NCBI RefSeq assembly: GCF_001592045.1
Contig: NZ_BCWB01000004.1
Span: 1-64,000 of the forward strand
Direction of reading: 5' to 3'
Length of the DNA: 64,000 nt
Source: Thermobifida fusca NBRC 14071 = JCM 3263
Lineage (GTDB): Bacteria; Actinomycetota; Actinomycetes; Streptosporangiales; Streptosporangiaceae
Shown: in pieces, positions 45,255-54,413 of the stretch
Layout of the letters: each line of letters begins with the position of its first letter
Position numbering within the stretch: position 1 is the stretch's first letter
Program-made: the position numbers and the translations under genes
Notes under the pieces: model-generated
Seen by the model: the letters and a program-made list of their open reading frames with translations, nothing else
Told to the model about the DNA's origin: nothing
Database searches by the model: none

Positions 45255-46196
45255 CTACGAGTACAGCGTTCCTGTGTTGACGACCGGCTGGGTGGGACGG
45301 TCGCCGCACAGCACGACGAGCAGGTTGCTGACCATTGCGGCCCTGCGCTCCTCGTCGAGGTCCACCACACCCTGCTCAGCCAGCCGGTTGAGCGCCAGTT
45401 CCACCATGCCGACCGCGCTCTCCACGATCTGCTGGCGTGCTGCGATGACCGCCCCCGCCTGCTGGCGCTGCAACATCGCCTGGGCGATCTCCGGCGCGTA
45501 CGCGAGGTGGGTAAGACGGGACTCGATGATGCGCACCCCCGCCGAGGCTACGCGTTCGGCGAGTTCCGCAGAGAGCTTCTCGGTGATCTCATCGGCATTG
45601 TCCCGCAGGGACAGGCGGTCAGTGCCCTCGTGGTTGTCGTAGGGGTAGTTGTTGGCGATGTGCCGGACGGCCGCCTCGGTCTGCGTGCTGACGAACTGGA
45701 CAAAGTCGTCGACTTCGAAGACGGCGCGAGCGGTGTCCTCGACCTGCCAGACCACGACAGCGGCGATCTCGATGGGGCTTCCGTCCGCGTCGTTGACTTT
45801 CATGACGGCGGTCTCGTGGTTGCGGATCCGGGTGGACACCGGCTTGCGGGTCGTCAGCGGGTTGACCCAGCGCAGCCCGTCAATGCGGAGCGTACCGATG
45901 TAGCGGCCGAAGAGCTGCACGACACGTGCCTGGTTGGGGTCGATCATGGTCAACCCGCACAGGAGGAAGAGACCGGCGAGGAACAGCAGCGCGCCCACCA
46001 CGATCAGCGCGACCGCGCTCACATCAGCCGCGTCCAGCGTGTTGATCCGCACCACTCCGCCGATGACCCCGCCTGCCCCGGCCAGCATCATGACCAGGGA
46101 GAAGATGAGGACCGGTATGCCGGATGCGCCTTCGATCAGGCGCTCTTCCACTTGAGTTTCCAGGTTCTCCACCGCCACCGCGGCTTCCCGAGCCAT
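45255..46196 (-). CDS. SPFH/Band 7 family membrane protein
   Basis: 313 residues. Two N-terminal hydrophobic helices (about 28-50 and 60-85) then the SPFH domain: [68 protein letters not shown], and the C-terminal helix with [48 protein letters not shown]. Forms membrane microdomain rings. First gene of an operon with the RHH gene. Divergent from the ABC exporter. Confidence 0.94.
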   Translation of the reverse strand: MAREAAVAVENLETQVEERLIEGASGIPVLIFSLVMMLAGAGGVIGGVVRINTLDAADVSAVALIVVGALLFLAGLFLLCGLTMIDPNQARVVQLFGRYIGTLRIDGLRWVNPLTTRKPVSTRIRNHETAVMKVNDADGSPIEIAAVVVWQVEDTARAVFEVDDFVQFVSTQTEAAVRHIANNYPYDNHEGTDRLSLRDNADEITEKLSAELAERVASAGVRIIESRLTHLAYAPEIAQAMLQRQQAGAVIAARQQIVESAVGMVELALNRLAEQGVVDLDEERRAAMVSNLLVVLCGDRPTQPVVNTGTLYS

Positions 46197-46214
46197 CCAT
46201 CAGCTCCTCTCACT

Positions 46215-46252
46215 ATCAGACTGATGACTCAAGTCTAGCATTGTGATATCAC
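46215..46252. promoter_or_regulatory. Palindromes in the SPFH/ABC divergent promoter
   Basis: ATCAGACTGAT (46215-46225) is a perfect dyad and GTGATATCAC (46243-46252) a perfect 10-bp palindrome, in an AT-rich gap of 92 nt between two divergent operons. The second is a plausible operator; the RHH protein encoded two genes away is one candidate. Confidence 0.45.
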
Positions 46253-46288
46253 TTTTTTAAACTCGTTCGGAGGAAAGGGACAAGCGCG

Positions 46289-47215
46289 GTGATCCACGTA
46301 CACAACCTCACCAAGCGCTATGGCGCCACCACTGTCGTCGACGGCCTCACCTTCACCGTCGCCCCCGGGAGGGTCACCGGCTTCCTCGGCCCCAACGGCG
46401 CCGGGAAGAGCACCACGATGCGGATGATCCTCGGCCTGACCTCACCCACCTCTGGCACGGCCACGATCAACGGCCGCCGCTACCGCACTCTTCCTGCGCC
46501 CCTGCGCGAGGTGGGCGCGCTCCTCGACCCCGAAGCAGCCCACCCCGGGCGCACTGCCCGCGCCCACCTGCTGTGGCAGGCCCGCGGCGCCGGACTGCCC
46601 CGCCGCCGCGTCGACGAAGTCCTCGAACTGGTCGGCCTGGCCGCTGTCGCCCACCAGCGCATCGGCAGTTTCTCCCTGGGCATGCGCCAGCGCCTCGGCA
46701 TTGCCTCCGCCCTCCTCGGCGATCCCGCCGTGCTGCTGTTCGACGAACCCGTCAACGGCCTCGACCCCGAGGGCATCCGATGGTTCCGCGGCCTGCTGAG
46801 CCAACTAGCCGCCGAAGGCCGCACGGTGCTGGTCTCCAGCCACCTCATGCACGAGATCCAAACCGTCGCAGACCACGTGATCGTCATCGGCCGCGGCCGG
46901 CTGCTCGCCGACATGAGCATGGCTGAGCTAGCCGCCCGCTACACCGGCGGCATCCGGGTGGTCGCCTCGGACACCACCCCTCTGACCGCGGCACTCGTCT
47001 CCGCGGGTGCCGAAGTCCGCTCCGCGGACGGCGCCCTCCTCGTCAGCGGGCTGGAAGCCGCGCACGTCGGGGAGATCGCGCTGCGCTGCGGCATCGCATT
47101 GCGGGAACTCACCCCCCAGCACACCAGCCTGGAAGAGGTCTTCATGGAACTCACTGCCGCCGCCACACCCCACCGTTCCGGCAGCATCCCCGCCTCGGAA
47201 AGGAGCCAGGCATGA
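46289..47215 (+). CDS. ABC transporter ATP-binding protein
   Basis: 308 residues. Walker A GPNGAGKS (about 36-43), signature SLGMRQRLGIA, Walker B VLLFDEPVNGLDPEG, and the switch His in SSHLMHEI. The C-terminal 90 residues look like the domain of bacitracin/lantibiotic-type (BcrA) ATPases. GTG start after AAAGGGA. Its stop overlaps the permease start (ATGA). Confidence 0.95.
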   Translation: MIHVHNLTKRYGATTVVDGLTFTVAPGRVTGFLGPNGAGKSTTMRMILGLTSPTSGTATINGRRYRTLPAPLREVGALLDPEAAHPGRTARAHLLWQARGAGLPRRRVDEVLELVGLAAVAHQRIGSFSLGMRQRLGIASALLGDPAVLLFDEPVNGLDPEGIRWFRGLLSQLAAEGRTVLVSSHLMHEIQTVADHVIVIGRGRLLADMSMAELAARYTGGIRVVASDTTPLTAALVSAGAEVRSADGALLVSGLEAAHVGEIALRCGIALRELTPQHTSLEEVFMELTAAATPHRSGSIPASERSQA

Positions 47216-48039
47216 CCGCATCCGCCACTGCTGTTTCCAGCCCTGCCCGTCCCCCGGCCTCCCCTGGCCTAGGGGCAGCTGTGCTCGCCGAGTGGACCAA
47301 GCTCACCTCGGTGCGCGCCACCTACGTCTGCCTCGCGGTCACACTGCTGCTCGGCGTCGGCTTGAGCTCCCTCGCCGCGTTGGGTATCGGCGCAGCCGGT
47401 ACCGAAGCCCTTCCTCCCGGAGTGGACCCGGTCGAGCAGGCTGCCGCGCTCGCCCACGTCGGCCCAGTGTTCGGGGTGATCCCGCTCGTCGTCCTCGCCG
47501 CCCAGTTCTCGGCCCGGGAGTACCCCAGCCAGCTCAGGCTCACCTTCGCCGTCCACCCGCGCCGCGGACGTGTCCTGCTCGCCAAGACCGTGGTCCTCGT
47601 CGGCACCGTCCTCGCCGTGGGGGCGGTGACCGTGGCGGCTGCTTTCGCTGCCTCGCAGGCCATCCTCGAATCCTTCGCCATGCCCACGGTCAGCCTTGCC
47701 GAGCAGTGGCGCACCACGCTGGCCTTGGGGGTGACCCTGCCGGTCTTCCCCCTGCTCGCCTTGGGCCTGGGGACCATGCTGCGCAGTGTGGCGGGCACAA
47801 CCGCCGCCGTCCTGGCGGCACTGCTGCTCCCCCCGATGGTCAGCACGCTGCTTCCCGACTCGGTGCAGCGGCACGTGCTCCGCTACCTGCCGACCGGCGC
47901 CTGGGACAACGTGGTGGGCGCCACCGCAGCAGAATCCCCGCTCCACATGGACCCGTGGGCGGCGCTCGCGGTCCTCACGGGCTGGCTCGCCCTCTGCTGG
48001 GGTGCGGCCTTGCGGACGCTGCACCGCACCGACGTCTGA
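47212..48039 (+). CDS. ABC transporter permease
   Basis: 275 residues, about six membrane helices (VCLAVTLLLGVGLSSLAALGIG, FGVIPLVVLAAQFSAREY, VVLVGTVLAVGAVTVAAAFAAS and others), of the BcrB/YhgE-type ABC-2 permeases with the AREYPSQLRLTFAVHPRRGRVLLAK coupling segment. Works with the ATPase encoded before it. Export of an unknown substrate. Confidence 0.92.
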   Translation: MTASATAVSSPARPPASPGLGAAVLAEWTKLTSVRATYVCLAVTLLLGVGLSSLAALGIGAAGTEALPPGVDPVEQAAALAHVGPVFGVIPLVVLAAQFSAREYPSQLRLTFAVHPRRGRVLLAKTVVLVGTVLAVGAVTVAAAFAASQAILESFAMPTVSLAEQWRTTLALGVTLPVFPLLALGLGTMLRSVAGTTAAVLAALLLPPMVSTLLPDSVQRHVLRYLPTGAWDNVVGATAAESPLHMDPWAALAVLTGWLALCWGAALRTLHRTDV

Positions 48040-48041
48040 CT

Positions 48042-48080
48042 ACTCCGGCGGCGGTCCCGGGCACGCACCGCCGCCGGAGT
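48042..48080. terminator. Bidirectional hairpin terminator
   Basis: ACTCCGGCGGCGGT and ACCGCCGCCGGAGT form a perfect 14-bp stem around 11 nt between the converging permease and solute-binding protein genes. Confidence 0.75.
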
Positions 48081-49216
48081 CACTCGTCCCCGGGACCGAT
48101 CCCATAGGCGCGGAGCGTGTCACGCGCCTGCGCCACCTGCTGCGGGGTCAACAGCAGCGGGGGTTCTGCGGCCCCCGCTGCCCGCTCCCCCGTATCGACC
48201 GTGCCGTCCTGGTGCATCGCGGCAAACCGCACCGGGTAGGAGGCGTTGCGGAACTGCAGGTTCTGGCCTTCGTCGGAGAGCACGAATTCCACCCACAACC
48301 GGGCCGCTGCCGGGTGCGGGGCCTCCTGGTTGACCGCCTGGCAGACCAGTCCGCCGACCGTGGGTGAGGGGACGACCACCTCCCATTCGCGCACGCCACG
48401 CAGATCTGCTGCCCGCTGCAGGTTGGCGTGCTCCCAGTCGATGACCGCGGTGGTCGCCCCGGAGGCCAAATCAGCGCGGCGGGGAGTGCCCCACCGGAGC
48501 TGACCGGCCCGGTCCAGTTCGTCGAGCAGCGCCGCGCCAGGGGCGAGGTCTGCGGGCCCACCCCCGGCTGCGAGTGCGGTCAACACCACTCCGAGCAGGG
48601 CAGCCTCTTCCTTTTGGGGGTCGCCGGCCAAGGCCACTTCCCCCTGTCCTTCCCCCAGGTCGGACACGGTTCGGAGGGCTTGTCCGGTGTCGGCGGCGAA
48701 CCCGAGCGACAAGCGGGCAGCCGCCCCGCCGACATACCGGGCTTTCGGATCCCTGCTGTCGGCTGGGACCTCCTCCCAGGTGCGCACCCGGTATTCCGCA
48801 AAATGCTCGGCGGCATGGGCCGCTGCCGTGTCCTGCCCCACCATGAAGACGTCGGGGGCGCGGTCGGTTCCCGCATAGCGGACCGCGGCCGCGATCTGCT
48901 CCTCGTCTGAAGCGTGCGGGGCGGCCACGTTGACGCGGATGTTGTATGCGGTTTCGAAAGCAGAGATCAGCTCGCGGTGATCCGCCTCCGGCGAAGCTGC
49001 AGCGACGATGTTGAGCTCTCCTTCAGCCTGCGCTGCGGTGATGAGCTCCGCCATTCCGCCCAGGTCCGCGGCTGTGGTGGCGGCCGCTGCCGCCCCGTAC
49101 TCCGAGCCGTCCACGGGCGGCGGCTCGGGCCCGCATCCCACGACGCATAGCAGGACACTCAACGCGGCAGCGCACACCACCCCTGCCGGGGTGGAACGCT
49201 CTCCCGTGGCCCGCAT
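48080..49216 (-). CDS. Extracellular solute-binding lipoprotein
   Basis: 378 residues with a signal peptide and lipobox (LLCVVGCG, Cys28), then a type 2 periplasmic-binding fold: ELNIVAAASPEADHRELISAFETAYNIRVNV, DVFMVGQDTAAAHA, and VCQAVNQEAPHPAAARLWVEFVLSDEGQNL, which resembles Fe(III)/spermidine/thiamine-type receptors of the SBP_bac family. No permease or ATPase is adjacent in the same direction, so it is an orphan receptor. Substrate unknown. Confidence 0.88.
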   Translation of the reverse strand: MRATGERSTPAGVVCAAALSVLLCVVGCGPEPPPVDGSEYGAAAAATTAADLGGMAELITAAQAEGELNIVAAASPEADHRELISAFETAYNIRVNVAAPHASDEEQIAAAVRYAGTDRAPDVFMVGQDTAAAHAAEHFAEYRVRTWEEVPADSRDPKARYVGGAAARLSLGFAADTGQALRTVSDLGEGQGEVALAGDPQKEEAALLGVVLTALAAGGGPADLAPGAALLDELDRAGQLRWGTPRRADLASGATTAVIDWEHANLQRAADLRGVREWEVVVPSPTVGGLVCQAVNQEAPHPAAARLWVEFVLSDEGQNLQFRNASYPVRFAAMHQDGTVDTGERAAGAAEPPLLLTPQQVAQARDTLRAYGIGPGDE

Positions 49217-49568
49217 ACCCCCTCCCTGGTTGCGCGCCTTGCGCGGTGTCCGTGCGGCTCTCTCACCCCCAGTGCCTCTTCCTTACCCAAGCCTGCACTA
49301 ACGAGCACGGCTTGGTGACAACTTGACGGTAACTCTGGCGGAACAGCCAGAACACCAACTATTTTTCCGCGGCAACATGTCCAACAGAGAGTCCGCGACC
49401 CAGATCACTGTATGTAGTGCTCTGTGTCTCAAATTGGGCTTGCCTAATTCCACCGATCGCGGTTAGCTCAAAGACCCAGACGGACTCTCCGTTTCCCGGG
49501 CGGACAGGACCGCACCTCCCGTCTGCCCACCACAGAGCTATCCCCCCGTCCGCACTCAGAGCGAGTCC
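49217..49568. other. Intergenic region before the conservon
   Basis: No gene recognised. Contains the promoters of the divergent solute-binding protein and conservon operons; TTGACGG at 49323 is a possible -35 box. Confidence 0.45.
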
Positions 49569-51956
49569 ATGACCAAAGAGCAGCGCCGTCCCTTCCTCCG
49601 CTGGTTGCGCCATCTGTCCGCGGAGCAGCGCGGAACGATCCGTGTGCGACTCCTCGCGTTAGCCCTCATTCCGAGCACCGCTCTGCTGATCCTCTGGATC
49701 GGTGCCACCGTCACACCAGTGGGCACCCTGCTCTCTATCAACCGAAGCACCACGTTCCTGGAGCAGGCAGGCCTTCCCGCCCTGGACGTCATCTCCGCCT
49801 TGCAAGCGGAGCGCCAGGCCGCGATGGAGCACCTGGCCCAGTCAGAGAAGAACCGCAAGGGCTCGTTGACGTCCACACTCCGCGAGGACCGGGCCGCCAC
49901 GGACGCGGCCATCGAGAACTTCCGCACCGGAATCGAGGACGCCGGTCTCACCAGCTTCCCGGAGGAGACCCGCGAGCGTATCGAACGCTTCCTGGACACG
50001 CTGGAGGTGCTTCCCATGCACCGGGAAGTCCTAGACACCTCCTCCCCGGTGCGAGAAGGCGCGGCCTCCACCTACAACGAGGCCATCGAAGCCGGCCTGC
50101 AGCTGTGGGACATTCAGGAGAAACTAGTCGCCGAGGAACAGGCGCACCAGATGCGCAGCCTCGCCGCACTGCTCCGTGCTGACGAGCTGCTCTCCCAGGA
50201 AGACGGAATGCTGTCCTACAGCAATCTCGCCGGGATGTTCAACACCGCCGACCATATCGACTTCGCTGCCGCGGTCGGCGCCCAGCGCTACCTGTACGAG
50301 CAGATCGCCCCTGAACTCTCTGGGCAAGAGCGGATCGGATACGACAAGGTCATCGGAAGCGCAGAGTTCCGCACCATCCAAGCGCTGGAAAACGAGGTGA
50401 TCCGGGCGGGCGCTATTTCGGGCGACCCTCCGATCGACATCGAGCAGTGGAGCGCTGCCTGGTCGAAGCTGGACGAGTCCTTGAGTGAGGTGACGGACAG
50501 CCAGATCGAGGCGCTGACTGAGCAGGCCCGGTCCGAAGCGCTGCAGCTCACCGCCCTCCTCACCCTGTTCAGCGTGGCCACCCTGGCCGTGGTGGTGGCG
50601 TCCGTGTTCTTCAGCACGCGGACCGTCACCTGGCTCAACCGCCGGCTTGGCACGCTCCGCGAAGCCACTCTGGACTACGCGCACCGCCGCCTGCCGGAGA
50701 TCACTGCCCGGCTGCGCGCCGGAGAAAAAGTGGACGTGGCCACCGACGCTCCCCCCATCCCGGTGGACATCAACGACGAGCTCGGCCAGGTCACCGAGGC
50801 GTTCAACACGGCCCAACGCGCGGCCGTGGAGTCAGCCACCCAGGAGGCGAAGCTGCGTGAAGGTGTGCGCAACATCTTCCGCAACATCGCGCGGCGCGCC
50901 CAGACGCTGGTCCACCGCCAGCTCAGCCTCCTGGACTCGCTGGAACAGGCCGAAACCGACCCGAAGGTGCTGGAGTCGCTGTTCCGTATCGACCACCTGA
51001 GCACCCAGATGCGGCGCAACGCGGAGAACCTGATGCTGCTCACCGACGACCGCCCGTCCCGCAAGGCAGGCGAACCGCTGTCGCTGGCCCAGGCCGTGCG
51101 CGCCGCCTCCAGCGAGATCGAGGACTACTCGCGGATCAAGCTGCTGCCGATGCCCATGGTGCACATCAAAGGCTCGGTCGCCAACGACAGTGTGCGGATG
51201 CTGGCGGAGCTGCTGGAGAACGCCACCTCGTTCTCCCCGCCCAGTACTGTGGTGACCGTGCGTGGTGAGGCCCTGCCTCACGGCAGCTACGCTTTGGAGA
51301 TCGAAGACCGCGGCTTGGGCATGCTCCCTGAGGCGTACCAGCAGGCCAACGAGCTGCTCAGCGGCAATTCCCAGCGGTTCAACCTCGCGGACATGCGGGA
51401 GGACTCCCAACTGGGGCTTATCGTGGTGGCCACCATCGCTCAGCGACACAACCTCAAGGTGACCTTGCGTCCCTCCCCCTACAACGGGACCCAGGCGATC
51501 ATTGTGTTCCCGCCCGAGGCCATCGACACGACTCTGACCGCCCCACGCGCGGTCGCAGCCAAGCCAGCGCCGGCCCCCGCGGAGCTGGAGGCGCCTTCCG
51601 CGGCGGTCTCCGCCACTCCCGCACCGGCCGCCCCCGCACCTCCTCCTTCGGTGCCTTCCACTCCCAGCGCACCTGAGCCGGCGCTGGCATCCTCCCAGCC
51701 CACCGAGCCTGGATCTCCGCTCCCAGCTGCCGCGTCGGGGGACACGGCCGACACGTACAAGGGCTTGCCGCGCCGGAGACGGTCCCAGCGACGTTCCCAG
51801 CAAGCACCGCAGGCGCCCGCACCGTCCATCTCCCGGCCCGTCAACCCTGACCGATCGCTGGAGGAAATCCGGCAGATGATGAGTGCCTTCCAGCGAGGCA
51901 CCCGGAGTGGACGCGCCGAAGGCAACACTGATTACCCCACCAGGGAGACACGATGA
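49569..51956 (+). CDS. Conservon sensor histidine kinase (CvnA-like)
   Basis: 795 residues. A membrane helix at about 27-50, a long extracytoplasmic nitrate/nitrite-sensing-like helical domain, a second membrane helix near 322-345, a HAMP-like region and a C-terminal kinase part: RIDHLSTQMRRNAENLMLL (H-box region), ELLENATSFSPP (N box), IEDRGLGM (G1) and QLGLIVVATIAQRHN (G2). The last 150 residues are Pro/Ala-rich and disordered. First gene of the four-gene conservon, overlapping the roadblock gene by 4 nt. Confidence 0.94.
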   Translation: MTKEQRRPFLRWLRHLSAEQRGTIRVRLLALALIPSTALLILWIGATVTPVGTLLSINRSTTFLEQAGLPALDVISALQAERQAAMEHLAQSEKNRKGSLTSTLREDRAATDAAIENFRTGIEDAGLTSFPEETRERIERFLDTLEVLPMHREVLDTSSPVREGAASTYNEAIEAGLQLWDIQEKLVAEEQAHQMRSLAALLRADELLSQEDGMLSYSNLAGMFNTADHIDFAAAVGAQRYLYEQIAPELSGQERIGYDKVIGSAEFRTIQALENEVIRAGAISGDPPIDIEQWSAAWSKLDESLSEVTDSQIEALTEQARSEALQLTALLTLFSVATLAVVVASVFFSTRTVTWLNRRLGTLREATLDYAHRRLPEITARLRAGEKVDVATDAPPIPVDINDELGQVTEAFNTAQRAAVESATQEAKLREGVRNIFRNIARRAQTLVHRQLSLLDSLEQAETDPKVLESLFRIDHLSTQMRRNAENLMLLTDDRPSRKAGEPLSLAQAVRAASSEIEDYSRIKLLPMPMVHIKGSVANDSVRMLAELLENATSFSPPSTVVTVRGEALPHGSYALEIEDRGLGMLPEAYQQANELLSGNSQRFNLADMREDSQLGLIVVATIAQRHNLKVTLRPSPYNGTQAIIVFPPEAIDTTLTAPRAVAAKPAPAPAELEAPSAAVSATPAPAAPAPPPSVPSTPSAPEPALASSQPTEPGSPLPAAASGDTADTYKGLPRRRRSQRRSQQAPQAPAPSISRPVNPDRSLEEIRQMMSAFQRGTRSGRAEGNTDYPTRETR

Positions 51957-52402
51957 CCGAGCAGACAACTTCCACGCCCCGTTCCACCTCCTCTGAACTG
52001 AACTGGCTGCTGAGCGACCTGGTTTCCCGCACTGAGGGAGCCCGCGAGGCGGTACTGCTGTCCGCAGACGGCTTGCTGCTGTCGGCTTCCGACGGCATGG
52101 ATCGGGAACGCGCCGAGCGGATCAGCGCGATCGCTTCGGGCTTCTCCAGCCTGGCCCGAGGTGCGAGCAAGCAGTTGGGCGCGGCAGAGGTCCGGCAGAC
52201 CGTTGTGGAGATGGACAATGTTTTCCTGTTCGTCCTCTCCGCCGGGCACGGCGCCTGCCTGGCCTTGGTGGCCGACTCCTCCTGCGATGTCGGGTTGGTC
52301 GCCTATGAGATCAACCGACTGGTGCGCCAGGTCGGTCCGCACCTGTCCACGCTGCCGCGCAACCGTCGTCCCATGCAAGGTCGGTCCGCTGAAGGGCTGT
52401 GA
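51953..52402 (+). CDS. Roadblock/LC7 domain protein (CvnB-like)
   Basis: 149 residues, roadblock fold: LNWLLSDLVSRTEGAREAVLLSADGLLLSAS, IASGFSSLARGASKQLGAAEVRQTVVEM and GLVAYEINRLVRQVG. Such proteins bind and modulate small GTPases, here the one two genes down. Overlaps both neighbours by 4 nt. Confidence 0.95.
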   Translation: MTEQTTSTPRSTSSELNWLLSDLVSRTEGAREAVLLSADGLLLSASDGMDRERAERISAIASGFSSLARGASKQLGAAEVRQTVVEMDNVFLFVLSAGHGACLALVADSSCDVGLVAYEINRLVRQVGPHLSTLPRNRRPMQGRSAEGL

Positions 52403-52764
52403 GCGCCATGTCCAGCTCTCCTGACGACAGCGGCCGCCTTATTCGGCCGTATTCCTTGACTCGCGGACGCACCCGCCCTTCGCGTTCGGACTTCGCGATG
52501 ACCTCCCAGGTGGTGGCGGTGCCGCAGGTGGGTCAGCCCGCCGAGCTGGAACCGGAGCACCACGCGATCCTGGAGGTGTGCGCCGCACCCGTCTCAGTAG
52601 CTGAGCTGGCCTCACGTACCAAACTGCCGCTTGGTGTGCTGCGTATCCTGCTGTCCGACCTGCTTGATGGCGGATACGTCATGGTGCACGAATCGCAGTG
52701 GCAGCGTAGGCGACCGGATGTCCATACTCTGCGAACGGTCCTCGACCGCATCCGTGCGCTGTGA
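52399..52764 (+). CDS. DUF742 family protein (CvnC-like)
   Basis: 121 residues with the DUF742 signature LIRPYSLTRGRTRP near the start and ILEVCAAPVSVAELASRTKLPLGVLRILLSDLLDGGYVMVH, which reads as a winged-helix-like fold. GTG start overlapping the roadblock stop (GTGA). Standard third member of conservons. Confidence 0.94.
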   Translation: MSAMSSSPDDSGRLIRPYSLTRGRTRPSRSDFAMTSQVVAVPQVGQPAELEPEHHAILEVCAAPVSVAELASRTKLPLGVLRILLSDLLDGGYVMVHESQWQRRRPDVHTLRTVLDRIRAL

Positions 52765-52778
52765 AAGGAGACTTCTGC

Positions 52779-53351
52779 ATGTCCGACAGTGTCGGGCCCG
52801 TTCCCGACGCGCTGAAGATCCTGGTCGCCGGCGGGTTCGGCGCTGGGAAAACCACCCTGGTGTCCGCGCTCAGCGAGGTGGAGTCGCTCCACACCGAGGA
52901 GGTGATGACCGCTGAAAGCGTGGGCGTGGACGATCTGGACGGGGTGGAGTCCAAGACGACGACGACCGTGGCGCTGGACTTCGGTCGTATCACCTTGGAC
53001 GAGCGCACCGTGATCTACATGTTCGGCACCCCCGGCCAGAAGCGTTTCTCGTTCATGTGGGAGGAGTTGGCCGAGGGGGCGCTCGGCGCCATTGTGCTGG
53101 CTGACACCCGACGTTTGGAGGACTGCTTCGACACCATCGACTTCTTCGAGCAGCGCGACATTCCGTTTGTCGTGGCGGTGAACTGCTTCAACGGGGTGCG
53201 CACCCACATGCCCGCTGATGTGCGTATCGCCCTGGACGTGGAACCGCACGTTCCGGTTCTGTTGTGCGATGCACGGGAACGGGAATCGGTCAAGCGGGTC
53301 ATGGTGGAGCTCGTTTCCCACGTGCTGGAGCTGGAACTGTCCCGAGCGTGA
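52779..53351 (+). CDS. Conservon ATP/GTP-binding protein (CvnD-like)
   Basis: 190 residues. P-loop GGFGAGKTTLV (about 18-28), switch II-like FGTPGQKRF, and NCF replacing the usual NKxD. This is the Ras/MglA-like GTPase of conservons, which cycles with the roadblock and DUF742 proteins. ATG chosen with AAAGGAG upstream; a GTG 18 nt earlier overlaps the DUF742 stop. Confidence 0.95.
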   Translation: MSDSVGPVPDALKILVAGGFGAGKTTLVSALSEVESLHTEEVMTAESVGVDDLDGVESKTTTTVALDFGRITLDERTVIYMFGTPGQKRFSFMWEELAEGALGAIVLADTRRLEDCFDTIDFFEQRDIPFVVAVNCFNGVRTHMPADVRIALDVEPHVPVLLCDARERESVKRVMVELVSHVLELELSRA

Positions 53352-53454
53352 GTGGGGGCGGCGCGGCCGCCACGACAGTGGTGGCACTGTTCGGGGAGCC
53401 GCGCCGCGAGGATCTCTCTTTTCTGCTTGCTGCTCGTCACCGGTCCAGCGGCGG

Positions 53455-53850
53455 TCAGTCACAACCGCAGACCCCGGTGATGGGCCCTTCTTCGTAGCGC
53501 TGTCGAGCGGTATGGACGAGTGCCGCTTCCACGATCGGGTAGATCTCGAAGTCCCGGTCCATCCGTAGCGCGGTGAGTACCCGTTGGGCTGCTGCCGAGG
53601 GTTCGGCCAGCACCATGTGACGCCCCTCCCATGTCAGTACCCGGCAGCACTCGTAGAGCGCACGCACGCCGCTGAGGTCGATGAACTGGACTTTGGACAG
53701 GTCAACGATCAGACACTGGCACTCGGACCGGTCGGTGGCGTGCAGCAGTGCCGCGCACAGTTGAGTGGCGTTGGCAATGTCGATCTCACCGCGCACGGTG
53801 AATACGACCGCCTCACCACACGGAAAAGACTCCTGGGTGTGTCCGGACAC
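53455..53850 (-). CDS. STAS domain anti-sigma factor antagonist
   Basis: 131 residues: VVFTVRGEIDIANATQLCAALLHATDRSECQCLIVDLSKVQFIDLSGVRALYECCRVL matches the SpoIIAA-type STAS domain, with Ser80 in DLSGVR at the position normally phosphorylated. GTG start with GGGAGG about 11 nt upstream. Convergent with the conservon GTPase gene, 103 nt apart. No anti-sigma kinase adjacent. Confidence 0.92.
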   Translation of the reverse strand: MSGHTQESFPCGEAVVFTVRGEIDIANATQLCAALLHATDRSECQCLIVDLSKVQFIDLSGVRALYECCRVLTWEGRHMVLAEPSAAAQRVLTALRMDRDFEIYPIVEAALVHTARQRYEEGPITGVCGCD

Positions 53851-54413
53851 GCCGCCGCGTCCTCCCTTGTAACAACGTATTCCCTCCCCCCGTGCCCCAT
53901 GATCGTATCTGGCTGGAGGACGGTGCACAGGAAGAAGCACGAAACTGAAGGAATATGTGCGGCTTTCACACACTCGAGCACAGAATTTTGTCTGTTTCGT
54001 CCGCTATCTTGCGTTTCTGCGGCGTCTTCCTGCCCGGAGAATTCTGCATTAACGCTCTTCAGAGGTGGTTTTCGGTCCTGTTATTCGGAGGACAAGGATC
54101 GCCCCTTCGAGGCTTTGCTCACCTATTGCGCCATGGTTACTCGCGGAATGGCGCATTACCTGCGGACCGTTTCAGTAACGGGAGAGCACAGCAGGGCAAG
54201 GGGAGGATTGCGGAACGGACCAGTCCCTTATCTCGCATCCGGAAAGTCTTTGCCGGGGCCGGCAGCTCCGGGCTGCGGGAGCCCGCCTGGGGTTCGTGGC
54301 CAGGGGAAGGGGCAGCGCGGCTGCCGCCGCTCTCTTCAGCCGTGTTCTCCTGCAAACGGCGCCCTTGTCCCGGTGCGGCGCGTAGGGTCGCCGCACCGGG
54401 ACAAGGGCGGGCC
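53851..54413. other. Gene-free stretch before CorA's terminator
   Basis: No gene recognised on either strand; the AT-rich part at 53930-54060 should hold the STAS promoter. Confidence 0.5.
54361..54408 (-). terminator. Long hairpin terminator after corA
   Basis: GCCCTTGTCCCGGTGCGGCG and its exact inverted copy ending ACAAGGGC make a 20-bp stem with an 8-nt loop, 6 nt past the corA stop. Confidence 0.8.
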
